From: Flectonema sp. DT1601
Taxonomy: Eukaryota; Euglenozoa; Diplonemea; Diplonemida; Diplonemidae
Length of the DNA stretch: 64,000 bases
Assembly (NCBI GenBank): GCA_964019425.1
Contig: OZ025858.1
Span: 496,001-560,000, forward strand
Direction: 5' to 3'
Shown here: positions 30,440 through 39,011 of the stretch, piece by piece
How positions within the stretch are numbered: the stretch's first letter is position 1
How the letters are laid out: every line of letters begins with the position of its first letter
The notes under the pieces: model-generated
The model's database searches: none
Told to the model about the DNA's origin: nothing
Seen by the model: the letters and a program-made list of their open reading frames with translations, nothing else
Position numbers and translations under genes: made by a program

Positions 30440-33256
30440 ATGGTGAGTAGTCCAATTCAAACAATGAAACCCTTTCGTGTGTCACTAACTGGATTCAACA
30501 CTAGTGAGATAAAACCAATGATATTAGAAATGACTAATAGAGGCTTTACTTACGAGGGCTCATTAAAAGCAAACACAACTGTACTTATAGCCAAACATAC
30601 TGGTACAAATAAATGGACTGCTGCATTGGAAGCAGGTATTCCAGTTGTGTCTTATATGTGGTTGAAGGCATCGACGGCAGAGCAGCCTTTGGAATTTATA
30701 AAATATAAAATGAAACCGCTGAGTGGATTGAGGATATCCGCGTCAGGATTATCTGTATCTCTGAAGGAGGAAATTGAGAATACTTGTAATGAGTTTGGGG
30801 CAACATATTCATCACAACTTCACAACTATGTAAGTCTGTTGTTGGTACCCAATGATAGTAAGCCTGAATCAGAGAAGTCACTGTATGCAAGGAAGGTTGG
30901 AATCCCAATTATTAAAGTAGAATGGTTCAATATTGTTATCGCTAATGCCAATAACGATAAACCCCCACCTGACTGGAGGAGATACAGCGTTTTTCCAAAC
31001 GATTCCTCAGCTGCTTTAGAACCTACAGTACGAAGAGGGTATTCTCTGATTCATAAACAACAATATAGTTCTATTCAAAGTTCTGTTAGTAATTTATTTA
31101 ATGGGATTACCATCGATGTTCCATCATGTCCTTGTGTCTCTGAGTCAATTGTTAAGTTAATTCATCAAAACGGAGGACAGACAATTCGAACACATTACCG
31201 ACTCTCTCATAGCAGCCATCATTCTAATCAGTGTCTTAATAATTCTATTCATCATCCTGTTTCTGAAAAATGGATAAAGTTGAGTGTTCAAAAAGGGAAA
31301 CTGTTAACTGATGAGGAGATCACTTCATCTCAAATATCGTCGTCGGATTCTAAAATTGGGATATTCTCACCAACGGCGTTGCGAATATTCATCGCTCCTG
31401 CGAAGTCATCAACTGGAATCGCAATGAGAAGTACTATTAGTCATTTGATAACAAGATTGGGTGGGACAATCATGTCTGTTTTTAATGATAAATGTACTCA
31501 CATAGTTGTATCAGATTCTGTTACTGATAGTGACTTATTAATGAGATGCTCACCATCACAGGTAGTGGTTTCATCTGATTGGATTACTGAATCGTACTAC
31601 AGGTTTGGTGTGTTCATCGACACAACAAACTTCATAATAAAACGACCAGTGATAAACAATACACCCAATCAGGAATCTAACATCATAGCGGTCAGTAGAA
31701 TTAGTGAAAAAAGAAAGAAATCTGATGATGATTTCGACAGCGTCACTCCCCCTCAAAACCTTCGAAGGAAGAAATCAACACCAAATTCAGACAAGTCATT
31801 TGGTGACGTTACACCTCCTCAAGTATCACAACAGGATAATAAAACTGTTGATGAAGATACTAAAAAGGAATTGGCACCACTGAAACAAGTCGACACACAT
31901 CCCAACAACATTACTGAGAAGGTATTTATAAAACCAGAGGCTGAAGTGACTGAACTGATTTCAAAACAAAAAGAGACGACTACCAACTGTGACGAACAAC
32001 CGATAATTGAATGTGAGCAACCAATCATTCAGATTGATCAGCCATCTATTTCAGTCTCAAGAATAAATAATGAATGTGATCCTCAACAGTTGATATCAAT
32101 AAATCAAAGTCTTCACGAGGAACCTTCAATTGTAGCAGCAGCAGTATCAAGAATGGAAGAGGCACTCACAGATTCTGTTAAGAGAATAAAACCAGAACCA
32201 ATACAACCTCAACCTTGTAGTAGTATTAATGCTGCCTTCTCTCGTTTAGAAGAAGCGATGTCATTCTCAAGTGGGAATCCAAAGCAGCTCTCGTCGTCTT
32301 CATCAAAACGAATAAGACCAACGAGAAGAGATTTAGGAATTGTTCCTGAACCACTTCTGTCAGGGATGTCTGGTGTGGAGGCTGCCAGAGTTGATCAAAC
32401 ACCTCCACCACCTCCGTTAGAAGAAATCCAAGACAAGAACAACAACAACAATCACTCAAATGGAGTACTACTGCCTCCATCAATAGAAGAGAGTCAAGTA
32501 GTCAGACATGATCTCATTGGAGAACATAATTGGGGGAAAATTGACCTCTCACCTCCTTCTAAACACCACAGCATACCTCGTTCAGATTCCATCAAATCAA
32601 CTAAATCAACAAAAGTAATTTACCTGTCGAGTAGATTGATCTCTGCTGATCTTCTGAAAGGTATTTCTGGTGTTGTTTCTTCAACAGTAGCTGAGACTGC
32701 GACGCATATTATTTGTTCAAAACCTTGTAAGTCTGTTTATTATTTAGGAGGTGTGGCTGCTGGTAAGTGGGTTTTACTCCCAAAGTTTGCTGAAGACCTT
32801 TCATCAGCTGGGAAGTGGATCGAAGAATCAGAATACGAATGGCAGGCTGGAAAGATGTCTGAAATTGAAAATCTCTCAACTCACACACATGATTTAATAA
32901 AGGCTGCGAGCTATTGGAGAAAACGAGGAGGAGGTGCCTACTCTGCTTGGAGAGTTGCCGTAAACAGCGATCCAAAGACAGCTACACATTACGAAACAAT
33001 CCTTCGATGTGGTTCAGCTACTGTCTGTTCATTAACAGCTACACCTCCACCAACTCATATCATCTACGGAGATTCTACTAAGTTATCAGTTATTGAATCT
33101 TCAATGAAGTCACTTCCGTCAATTTATCATCTCAAAGCTGATATTCTATGGTTGAAGTTGATTAACCCAGACATAAACTTATCTAATCCATCTTCATCAG
33201 CTCTGGTTGCTGCTAAGGCAAGAGAGGCGAAGAGTCGAAGCAATCGAAAAAAATAA
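30440..33256 (+). CDS. Multi-BRCT scaffold, TopBP1/PTIP-like (938 aa)
   Basis: BRCT domains bind phosphoproteins in DNA-damage and replication control. I see a pair at about residues 12-180 (FRVSLTGFN ... WLKAS; LSGLRISASG ... IKVEWFNI), at least one in the middle at about 315-405 (LRIFIAPAKSS, ... GGTIMSVFNDKCTHIVVSDS ... VVSSDWITESYYRFG), and a C-terminal pair at about 725-930 (KVIYLSSRLIS ... THIICSKP ... GKWVLLPKFAEDL; then THIIYGDS ... LKADILWLKLINP). Between residues 420 and 720 the chain is Ser/Thr/Pro/Gln-rich and probably disordered, with three variants of AVSRMEEAL/AAFSRLEEAM-like peptide. The layout is that of damage scaffolds such as TopBP1/Dpb11, PTIP or Rtt107, and I cannot decide between them. 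A second in-frame ATG nine codons downstream is possible. Confidence 0.8.
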   Translation: MVSSPIQTMKPFRVSLTGFNTSEIKPMILEMTNRGFTYEGSLKANTTVLIAKHTGTNKWTAALEAGIPVVSYMWLKASTAEQPLEFIKYKMKPLSGLRISASGLSVSLKEEIENTCNEFGATYSSQLHNYVSLLLVPNDSKPESEKSLYARKVGIPIIKVEWFNIVIANANNDKPPPDWRRYSVFPNDSSAALEPTVRRGYSLIHKQQYSSIQSSVSNLFNGITIDVPSCPCVSESIVKLIHQNGGQTIRTHYRLSHSSHHSNQCLNNSIHHPVSEKWIKLSVQKGKLLTDEEITSSQISSSDSKIGIFSPTALRIFIAPAKSSTGIAMRSTISHLITRLGGTIMSVFNDKCTHIVVSDSVTDSDLLMRCSPSQVVVSSDWITESYYRFGVFIDTTNFIIKRPVINNTPNQESNIIAVSRISEKRKKSDDDFDSVTPPQNLRRKKSTPNSDKSFGDVTPPQVSQQDNKTVDEDTKKELAPLKQVDTHPNNITEKVFIKPEAEVTELISKQKETTTNCDEQPIIECEQPIIQIDQPSISVSRINNECDPQQLISINQSLHEEPSIVAAAVSRMEEALTDSVKRIKPEPIQPQPCSSINAAFSRLEEAMSFSSGNPKQLSSSSSKRIRPTRRDLGIVPEPLLSGMSGVEAARVDQTPPPPPLEEIQDKNNNNNHSNGVLLPPSIEESQVVRHDLIGEHNWGKIDLSPPSKHHSIPRSDSIKSTKSTKVIYLSSRLISADLLKGISGVVSSTVAETATHIICSKPCKSVYYLGGVAAGKWVLLPKFAEDLSSAGKWIEESEYEWQAGKMSEIENLSTHTHDLIKAASYWRKRGGGAYSAWRVAVNSDPKTATHYETILRCGSATVCSLTATPPPTHIIYGDSTKLSVIESSMKSLPSIYHLKADILWLKLINPDINLSNPSSSALVAAKAREAKSRSNRKK

Positions 33257-33289
33257 TTATTTTTGGAGACTCGTTCTCGAATTGTTAAT

Positions 33290-33522
33290 CTACGAAAAGA
33301 CCCATCGAACTATGCCTGGATAGGACGAAGACGGGGGAAACTCTGGTGGAAGTCCGTTGCGGTGTTGACGTGCAAATCGCTCGTCAAAGCTGGGTATAGG
33401 GGCGAAAGACCCATCGAACCATCTAGTAGCTGGTTCACTCCGAAGTTTCCCTCAGGATAGCTGGAACCATAAAAGGAGTTACGCCAGGTAAAGCGAATGA
33501 TTAGAGGCATTGGGGATATCTG
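33290..33522 (+). rRNA. Isolated fragment of large-subunit (28S) rRNA, probably a pseudogene
   Basis: The bases from AAAAGACCCATCGAACTATG onward match the highly conserved domain II of eukaryotic 28S rRNA: GGAAACTCTGGTGGAAGTCC, TTGACGTGCAAATCG, GGTATAGGGGCGAAAGAC, ATCGAACCATCTAGTAGCTG, CCGAAGTTTCCCTCAGGATA and GGTAAAGCGAATGATTAGAG, in the right order and spacing. Only about 230 bases of this one domain are present, with AT-rich spacer on both sides and no other rRNA nearby. It starts only about 34 bases after the stop of the BRCT gene. Most likely it is a dispersed rDNA insertion; because euglenozoan LSU rRNAs are naturally fragmented, a working separate piece cannot be excluded from this window alone. 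Confidence 0.85.
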
Positions 33523-33814
33523 AATAATTAGATTTAAAAAAATAAAAAAAATAAAATAAGGACCTTCTCATACCAGCAGGTCACGTGTTGTTCTTCAGCA
33601 ACATCTATTTCTTATTTCAGTTCATTTTGTTTGTAGACAGCTGATTTGGTTTTTTATTCTATTGTTAGATACGTTTTTATCGTTTTTTTTTTTTTTTTTT
33701 TTAAAATTAACTTTTTGATAAGCTAAATAGCCCTCAACATTCTTAACAGATTAAAGAAATGGGTTGGAGTACTCAAGTCGGTTAGTTGGTCAGGTTTTTT
33801 GTTTATTTGTAAGT

Positions 33815-33840
33815 TTTCTTTAATTCTCATTTCTCTTCAG
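33815..33840 (+). promoter_or_regulatory. Probable spliced-leader acceptor of eL24
   Basis: A long pyrimidine tract (TTTTCTTTAATTCTCATTTC then TCTTCAG) ends in AG at 33839-33840, 17 bases before the ATG at which the protein aligns to other eL24 N-termini. Confidence 0.6.
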
Positions 33841-33856
33841 CCCTGATCCCCTTAAG

Positions 33857-34326
33857 ATGAAGAAAGACATTTGCGCGTTTTCAGGTCTTCCAATCCATCC
33901 AGGGCACGGAATCCGTTACGTGCCTTCGATGGTTGTATCTACTAAGCCAGTTCTTCCATTCGTAACTGCCAAGGCTATCAGTCACTTCTTGAGAAAGAGA
34001 AACCCACGTAAGTTCAGCTGGACTGTGTCATACCGTAGAACTATGAAGAAGGTATGCAGCGCTGTTATTATTTCTTTTTAAATCGTCCATCACACTTTAT
34101 TAACAACAACAACAATAAAATACCAAAACAGGGAACCCAAGAAGAGATGCAGCGCCGTCGTGCCAGACGTAATAAGAAGTTGAACACCAGAGGTGTATGT
34201 GGTATGCTGTACGAGGACCTTCAAAAGAAGAAGACTGAGAAGCCAGCTGAGAAGAGCAAGGCCAAGGCCGCCGCCGCCGCTGAATTAGCTGCCCGCAAGC
34301 TGAAGGCCAAGAAGTCCAAGAAATAA
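33857..34326 (+). CDS. RPL24: 60S ribosomal protein eL24 (two exons)
   Basis: Exons 33857-34051 and 34132-34326 give 129 residues. The N-terminal zinc-ribbon-like part of eL24 is clear (CAFSGLPIHPGHGIRYVPS), then FLRKRNPRKFSWTVSYRR, where the family has KRNPRxxxWTxxYRR, and after splicing KKGTQEEMQRRRARRNKK. The tail is Lys/Ala-rich as in other eukaryotes. Only the first Cys of the C-x2-C/C-x3-C zinc site of archaeal relatives remains, which is also usual in eukaryotes. The intron (34052-34131, 80 bp, GTATGC...CAG) lies in phase 0 after MKK. Codon use is biased to G/C-ending codons, as in eEF2. The protein belongs to the large ribosomal subunit near the intersubunit bridge. Confidence 0.95.
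34052..34131 (+). other. eL24 intron (80 bp)
   Basis: GTATGC donor and AAACAG acceptor, phase 0. Joining the flanks restores an uninterrupted eL24 sequence. Confidence 0.93.
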
Positions 34327-34571
34327 GCTATAGATGAATAAATCGTTATTTAAAGAAGTGTAACGTCTCGCACATGTTCTCCATATCAGGCAATCTTAAC
34401 TAAAGTACGTCATCGCGGGATGTGTGGAAGTCAATCTGTTAATTGGTCACTTTTATATTCTCCTTCTCTCTCCCAGAACAGGTTATATAAACAACACATC
34501 TCAACAACGACTATTTATATTATCACAACAAACAACAACAACATTATTTTATATTTATATTCAACAGTACG

Positions 34572-37064
34572 ATGAGCCAATCTAATGGACTCTCTGCGGG
34601 TGCCATTATTGGTATCGGTGCTGGTGTTGGCGCCGTTGGATGGCTAGTTCTTAGAGAGAAAGAGAAAGCTGGAGCAGTTGAACTCCGTGAACAGAGAGTA
34701 TCCGAAATGAAGAATACACTTGAGAGCTGCCTCGATGGTTATAAAACTGATGAGAAGAAAGTTCCAGTAGCCACAGCATTGTATTCTAACCTACTACACG
34801 CTGAATCTATTGGAATCGGTAAGAAGGAATTAATAATTATTCAAACAAAAGAAGTATTGGAACGATCGTTACAAAAAGAACTCTCGCTGACAATATCAAA
34901 AACAGCCAAAGCCTCACCCGGCTATCAAGACGGTGATCGTCTTCGGAGATCAATCGAATTAGCTGAGGCGTGTCAACAATTATACAGAACTATACCTGTT
35001 CATCATTATGTTATTTATTTCTGGTCTAGTTCGTGTGGATTTCCTTTAGTAGGCGTTGATAAGATGCTCATGAATGACGCGAGAGAATTACTTTCTGAAC
35101 TAACCAGCACGTCGTACCGCGATCTCGGACACAAAAAAATAATGTCACTGGCAGCAACATATTGGCCAGGCTACGTCATAGCCCTGGCTATGAGTAGTGT
35201 CCAAATCAGTTATGATGCGCAGTTGTTTGCGATGTTGCCGTCTGTTGCGGATACAGCAAGAACTGAGGGATTGGCAGCGACCCAATCGGAGATTAAAAAA
35301 ATCGCAGCGACGATTATAACTGCGAGACTGCTATCGATCTGCAGTGAAACTTTAACAGAGAGATCTCTGAGTAGTTTTACGACCTTCTTATACAACGAAT
35401 TGTATGTCTCGTGTCTCAAACAAGATCTCTCCTACTACGATGCTAATCATGTTTCTGAAGAAAGACTTGGATCACTTATTGAAGGAATAAAGTATTCATT
35501 ATTTGATGGTCCGATGGATATCGGTAAGAGTTTTATCAGATTAGCAGTTTGTTTTTCTCAAATTTATAAAGCGAGTCCGAGGTTGTTCTTGCCTGCGTTT
35601 GCACCAGTTCCTATTGCGATAATCTTCTTTGGAGCGTCAATGGCATTCTTAGGAGGTCCTGATGATAACCCAAAGCCTCTGGGACTGCTTCAGAACATCT
35701 TAACTATCCGAACACACGTAATGGAACGTCACGAAGCAAAGAGACATACTGTCGTTGCTGAAGAGATGAATAGAAAAGGACTAAGGCAGTCATTTCTAAC
35801 CAAGTGCGCAGGTAATTTCCTCACGTCGGTTGTATGTGCGCAGGCGTTGGCTGTGTACTACTACAGCTGTAAACTTATGATTGAAAAAAAAGTAATCAAA
35901 TCAGCTGAATTACAATCGTTGTCGATATCTGCTGTTACTTTAATGGCGATGCTACCCGAGGTGTTGGGAGGGTTATATCAAAGTCTGAGTATGTGGGAAC
36001 CGATTAGGAGAGCTGCTCAAATTATTAATGCGAAACCAACGATAGAACCCTCAACACTGTTGGACGACGTCGAGTCATCTACGGAAGCATTCTCCGCCTA
36101 TGGGGGTGATATTAGGTTAGAGAATGTAACATTTGAATACCCTTTGGGTCATGCTGAAGTCCAACATGATGATAATCAAAATTCAACTGAAACAAAAACA
36201 GTTTTAAACAACGTCTCTCTAACGCTTCAACAAGGAAAACACACAGCGATTGTTGGACCGATTGGTTGTGGGAAATCAACGATTATTAGATTGTTATTAA
36301 GACTTTACGATCCAACTATTGGTGACATCATTATCTCTGATACGAATATAAAATCCCTCGATGCGCATGCACTTCGCAGATCCATTGCGGTTGTGTCTCA
36401 AGACTCAGTATTGTTAGGAGCTACTATTAAGGAAGCAGTCTGTTACGGATTCGTTCCTCTCCCACCTGATGATGATGTTATTCAGGCTTGTCAGGATAGT
36501 TCAATTTATGATTTTGTAAAAACACTTCCTGATGGAATCCACAGCAGACTTGGTGGAATCAATGGTGTAAAGTTATCAGGTGGTCAACGTCAATGTTTTG
36601 TCATAGCGAGAGCACTACTCAGAAAACCATCATTTCTATTGTTGGATGAAGCGACGTCGAGTTTAGATCCTATATCAGAGAAACTTGTTCAGCAATCGTT
36701 AGATGAGGTGATGTCAAAAACAGGTCAGACAATAGTAACGGTTGCTCATAGACTGCACACAGTGATGAATTGTGATTCAATTATTGTAATCAATTCTGGT
36801 AAAGTTGCAGAGGTCGGTACTCATTCTGAACTTCTAGAAATTGAAACTTCACACTCTGATGATGATGTTGTCCTCACAGGATTTTATAGAAAACTTTGGG
36901 AGTCTCAATGCCGCGGAGACTCATCCTCTGATGAGAAGCGACGCATTCTGCTGGAACGAGAAAACACCGCCCTCAGACAGGAGCTTCAAGCTGCAAAACG
37001 TGAATTACAAACTCACCAACAACGTCCTCAAGGAGGAGCATTGTCGATGGTTTTTGGAAGTTGA
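34572..37064 (+). CDS. ABC half-transporter, ABCB type (830 aa)
   Basis: The nucleotide-binding domain is complete: Walker A GPIGCGKST (562-570), signature LSGGQRQ (668-674), Walker B FLLLDEATSSLD (Asp692, Glu693) and the H-loop His726 in VAHRL. In front of it is a membrane domain (about residues 195-490) with recognisable helices such as PGYVIALAMSSVQISY and VPIAIIFFGASMAFL, as in half-transporters that dimerise. The N-terminus has an extra glycine-rich hydrophobic helix (residues 7-27) and a soluble region, which may serve for membrane or organelle targeting. The C-terminal 45 residues form a short coiled coil (EKRRILLERENTALRQELQAA), unusual for the family. The intracellular-loop EAKRHTV..E pattern is close to ABC-B/D transporters, and peroxisomal ABCD cannot be fully excluded. 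An AACAG acceptor-like site is 5-7 bases before the ATG. Confidence 0.88.
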   Translation: MSQSNGLSAGAIIGIGAGVGAVGWLVLREKEKAGAVELREQRVSEMKNTLESCLDGYKTDEKKVPVATALYSNLLHAESIGIGKKELIIIQTKEVLERSLQKELSLTISKTAKASPGYQDGDRLRRSIELAEACQQLYRTIPVHHYVIYFWSSSCGFPLVGVDKMLMNDARELLSELTSTSYRDLGHKKIMSLAATYWPGYVIALAMSSVQISYDAQLFAMLPSVADTARTEGLAATQSEIKKIAATIITARLLSICSETLTERSLSSFTTFLYNELYVSCLKQDLSYYDANHVSEERLGSLIEGIKYSLFDGPMDIGKSFIRLAVCFSQIYKASPRLFLPAFAPVPIAIIFFGASMAFLGGPDDNPKPLGLLQNILTIRTHVMERHEAKRHTVVAEEMNRKGLRQSFLTKCAGNFLTSVVCAQALAVYYYSCKLMIEKKVIKSAELQSLSISAVTLMAMLPEVLGGLYQSLSMWEPIRRAAQIINAKPTIEPSTLLDDVESSTEAFSAYGGDIRLENVTFEYPLGHAEVQHDDNQNSTETKTVLNNVSLTLQQGKHTAIVGPIGCGKSTIIRLLLRLYDPTIGDIIISDTNIKSLDAHALRRSIAVVSQDSVLLGATIKEAVCYGFVPLPPDDDVIQACQDSSIYDFVKTLPDGIHSRLGGINGVKLSGGQRQCFVIARALLRKPSFLLLDEATSSLDPISEKLVQQSLDEVMSKTGQTIVTVAHRLHTVMNCDSIIVINSGKVAEVGTHSELLEIETSHSDDDVVLTGFYRKLWESQCRGDSSSDEKRRILLERENTALRQELQAAKRELQTHQQRPQGGALSMVFGS

Positions 37065-37358
37065 TATCCTCATCGAAAGTTGGGAACATGACAAAATTCA
37101 AAAAAAAAAAAAAAAAAAAATGAAGAAATTTTTAAGGGAAAAAAAAAACAAAAAAAAAAAAAAAAAAAAACCTTGGTTTTAAGAAAAAAAGATTCCCCAT
37201 CCCCGACAAAATCAAAAAAAAGGAGACGACCTGATTTTTTTTTTTTTTTTTTTTTCCTCACTCAAAGGAAATGACTAACTATTTGACTATTCGATTCTAC
37301 CTCTGGAACTCAACTGATATTTTGTTTTTTTAGGTATTTTATTTACAAAAAAGAACAA

Positions 37359-38780
37359 ATGGATATCTACGTTTACGATGAAGCGACACAAACTACCACC
37401 ACAATTACAATTCAACAGTCTCACACGGTAAGAGATTTATATAAAATCGTATCTGAAGAACTTAATTATCTTCAGGGATTGATACAAATTGAATACCTGG
37501 GGGATGCATTAGAGAAGAAAAGAAACACGAATCTACTTGAAATGGGAATCTCTGAAGGTCAAGAGATGACAGTCTGTTATGATAAGCAGGCTTTCGCATA
37601 TAAATCACTGTGTGACATTCTACGACAGGAACCTTCATTGAAATTGTTGTATCATATTTTACAAAGTGTTTCCACTTGTTGCGATAATTGCAAGTCTTTG
37701 ACAGACTTGTATGCTACCGCTGGTTACGATATCAGCGACTTACTTCTTCACATCAGTCCCACGATGGCTAGTTCTGATCATGTTCGTCACGCTATTTCAT
37801 CTGGTGCTAAGGTTACAGTAAAAACCTTCGACATGTGCGATCTTAATGGTCCGTGTGTGATTGATATTCTGTGTCAGTATGTCGACAATTTCACACCCAT
37901 CAGTGTGAGTGAGGTATCATTTTTGTTACATTTATTTGTATCGAACAACTCTGTCGTTGAATTTCAAACTTTTAAAAAATTCGTTACGAAATGTGAACAA
38001 ACCGAATTACTAACTCGAAAATCTCCTCCTTCGGTAACAAGAAAAGCGATGGTTGCAATGAACGAATCGAACAAACCTTATATCGAACTTCTGATAGATT
38101 ATGGAGGTGACATAAACAACTCGTTAGAAGCTGCGATGATACGACAAGACGAACCTATGATTGATTACTGTCTGAGTATGGGAGCGACGTTCAAACATGA
38201 AGACATGTCTTACTTGCTTAATAAAAGTGGTGTTCCGATTGTGAAAATGATTATGGAAAAACATCCAAAAATAAATATAAATAAGCGAATAGACTTCAGA
38301 GATCACGGTATCATTCCTTTATACGCCGCGACTATCGATGGAACGATGTCTTTAATAAAATTATTAATCAGCTGTGGGAGTCCAATTGATGATTCTTACG
38401 GCAATCCTTTACACGTTGCTTCAACTGCATCTGTTGCTGAATTGTTGTTGGATGAAGGAGCTGATGCGAGCTTTATTGATCATTGGGGTGGTAGTCCTCT
38501 TGTGTCAGCGATTACTGCTTCTCGTGATGCTGTTGTAAAAATATTATTATTGCGTGGGGCAGATCCTAACTACTCATGTCAGTCGGATGGAAATTCTTTA
38601 TTACACATTGCTTGTTTAAAACGACCTCCGAATCAAAATATTATTAGTCTTTTGATATCAAGTGGAGCATCCATTACCGTTAGTAATCACAATAACGAAG
38701 CTCCAGTTGATGTCTCATCCAAATCGGTTAAAAAATTAATAAGCCAACTTCAAAAAGTTGATAAGCAAAAAGCTGACTAG
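37359..38780 (+). CDS. Ubiquitin-like and ankyrin-repeat protein (473 aa)
   Basis: Residues 1-75 (MDIYVYDEATQTTTTITI ... VRDLYKIVSEELN ... IQIEYLGDALEKKRN ... GISEGQEMTV) form a ubiquitin-like domain: it opens with a strand, has the LGDAL turn at the place of the ubiquitin FAGKQL turn, and lacks a C-terminal Gly-Gly. Residues about 240-460 carry ankyrin repeats, best seen as GIIPLYAATIDGTMSLIKLL, GNPLHVASTASVAELLLDEG, GGSPLVSAITASRDAVVKIL and GNSLLHIACLKRPPNQNIIS. The segment between is helical and Cys-containing. Such a domain order suggests an adaptor protein, perhaps to the proteasome or ubiquitin machinery; this is inference. The same N-terminal design recurs at 28295 and 60875. Confidence 0.8.
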   Translation: MDIYVYDEATQTTTTITIQQSHTVRDLYKIVSEELNYLQGLIQIEYLGDALEKKRNTNLLEMGISEGQEMTVCYDKQAFAYKSLCDILRQEPSLKLLYHILQSVSTCCDNCKSLTDLYATAGYDISDLLLHISPTMASSDHVRHAISSGAKVTVKTFDMCDLNGPCVIDILCQYVDNFTPISVSEVSFLLHLFVSNNSVVEFQTFKKFVTKCEQTELLTRKSPPSVTRKAMVAMNESNKPYIELLIDYGGDINNSLEAAMIRQDEPMIDYCLSMGATFKHEDMSYLLNKSGVPIVKMIMEKHPKININKRIDFRDHGIIPLYAATIDGTMSLIKLLISCGSPIDDSYGNPLHVASTASVAELLLDEGADASFIDHWGGSPLVSAITASRDAVVKILLLRGADPNYSCQSDGNSLLHIACLKRPPNQNIISLLISSGASITVSNHNNEAPVDVSSKSVKKLISQLQKVDKQKAD

Positions 38781-38969
38781 CAAATCTTTTTCCCCTCCTC
38801 CTCCTCTCCCCGTGAGAATTATGTATTGGACGCCTCATTCACCTGTCATCGTCTTTCTATCTCCCACCTATCTCGGTAGTACTTACTTATGATGGCAAAT
38901 AACTAACCAATTTGTCTAACTTATTAGCAAAGAAAAAAAAACCGTTTCATCTGTTGGTTAATTCCTTCT

Positions 38970-38989
38970 TCCCACTTTCTCACTAACAG
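38970..38989 (+). promoter_or_regulatory. Probable spliced-leader acceptor of the patatin-like gene
   Basis: CCCACTTTCTCACTAACAG, a pyrimidine-rich tract ending in AG at 38988-38989, lies 22 bases before the first ATG of the gene at 39012. It decides for that ATG over frame sequence upstream of the acceptor. Confidence 0.55.
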
Positions 38990-39011
38990 GGTGACTCTCC
39001 CTCCCTTCCAA

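Noticed and set aside
30400-30440. Long A run before the BRCT gene as the poly(A) tail of a retroposed copy
   Set aside because: Such runs occur throughout all spacers, and no target duplication or source-like arrangement is visible.
33263-33510. Small open frames on both strands over the rRNA fragment
   Set aside because: The sequence is explained by 28S rRNA conservation.
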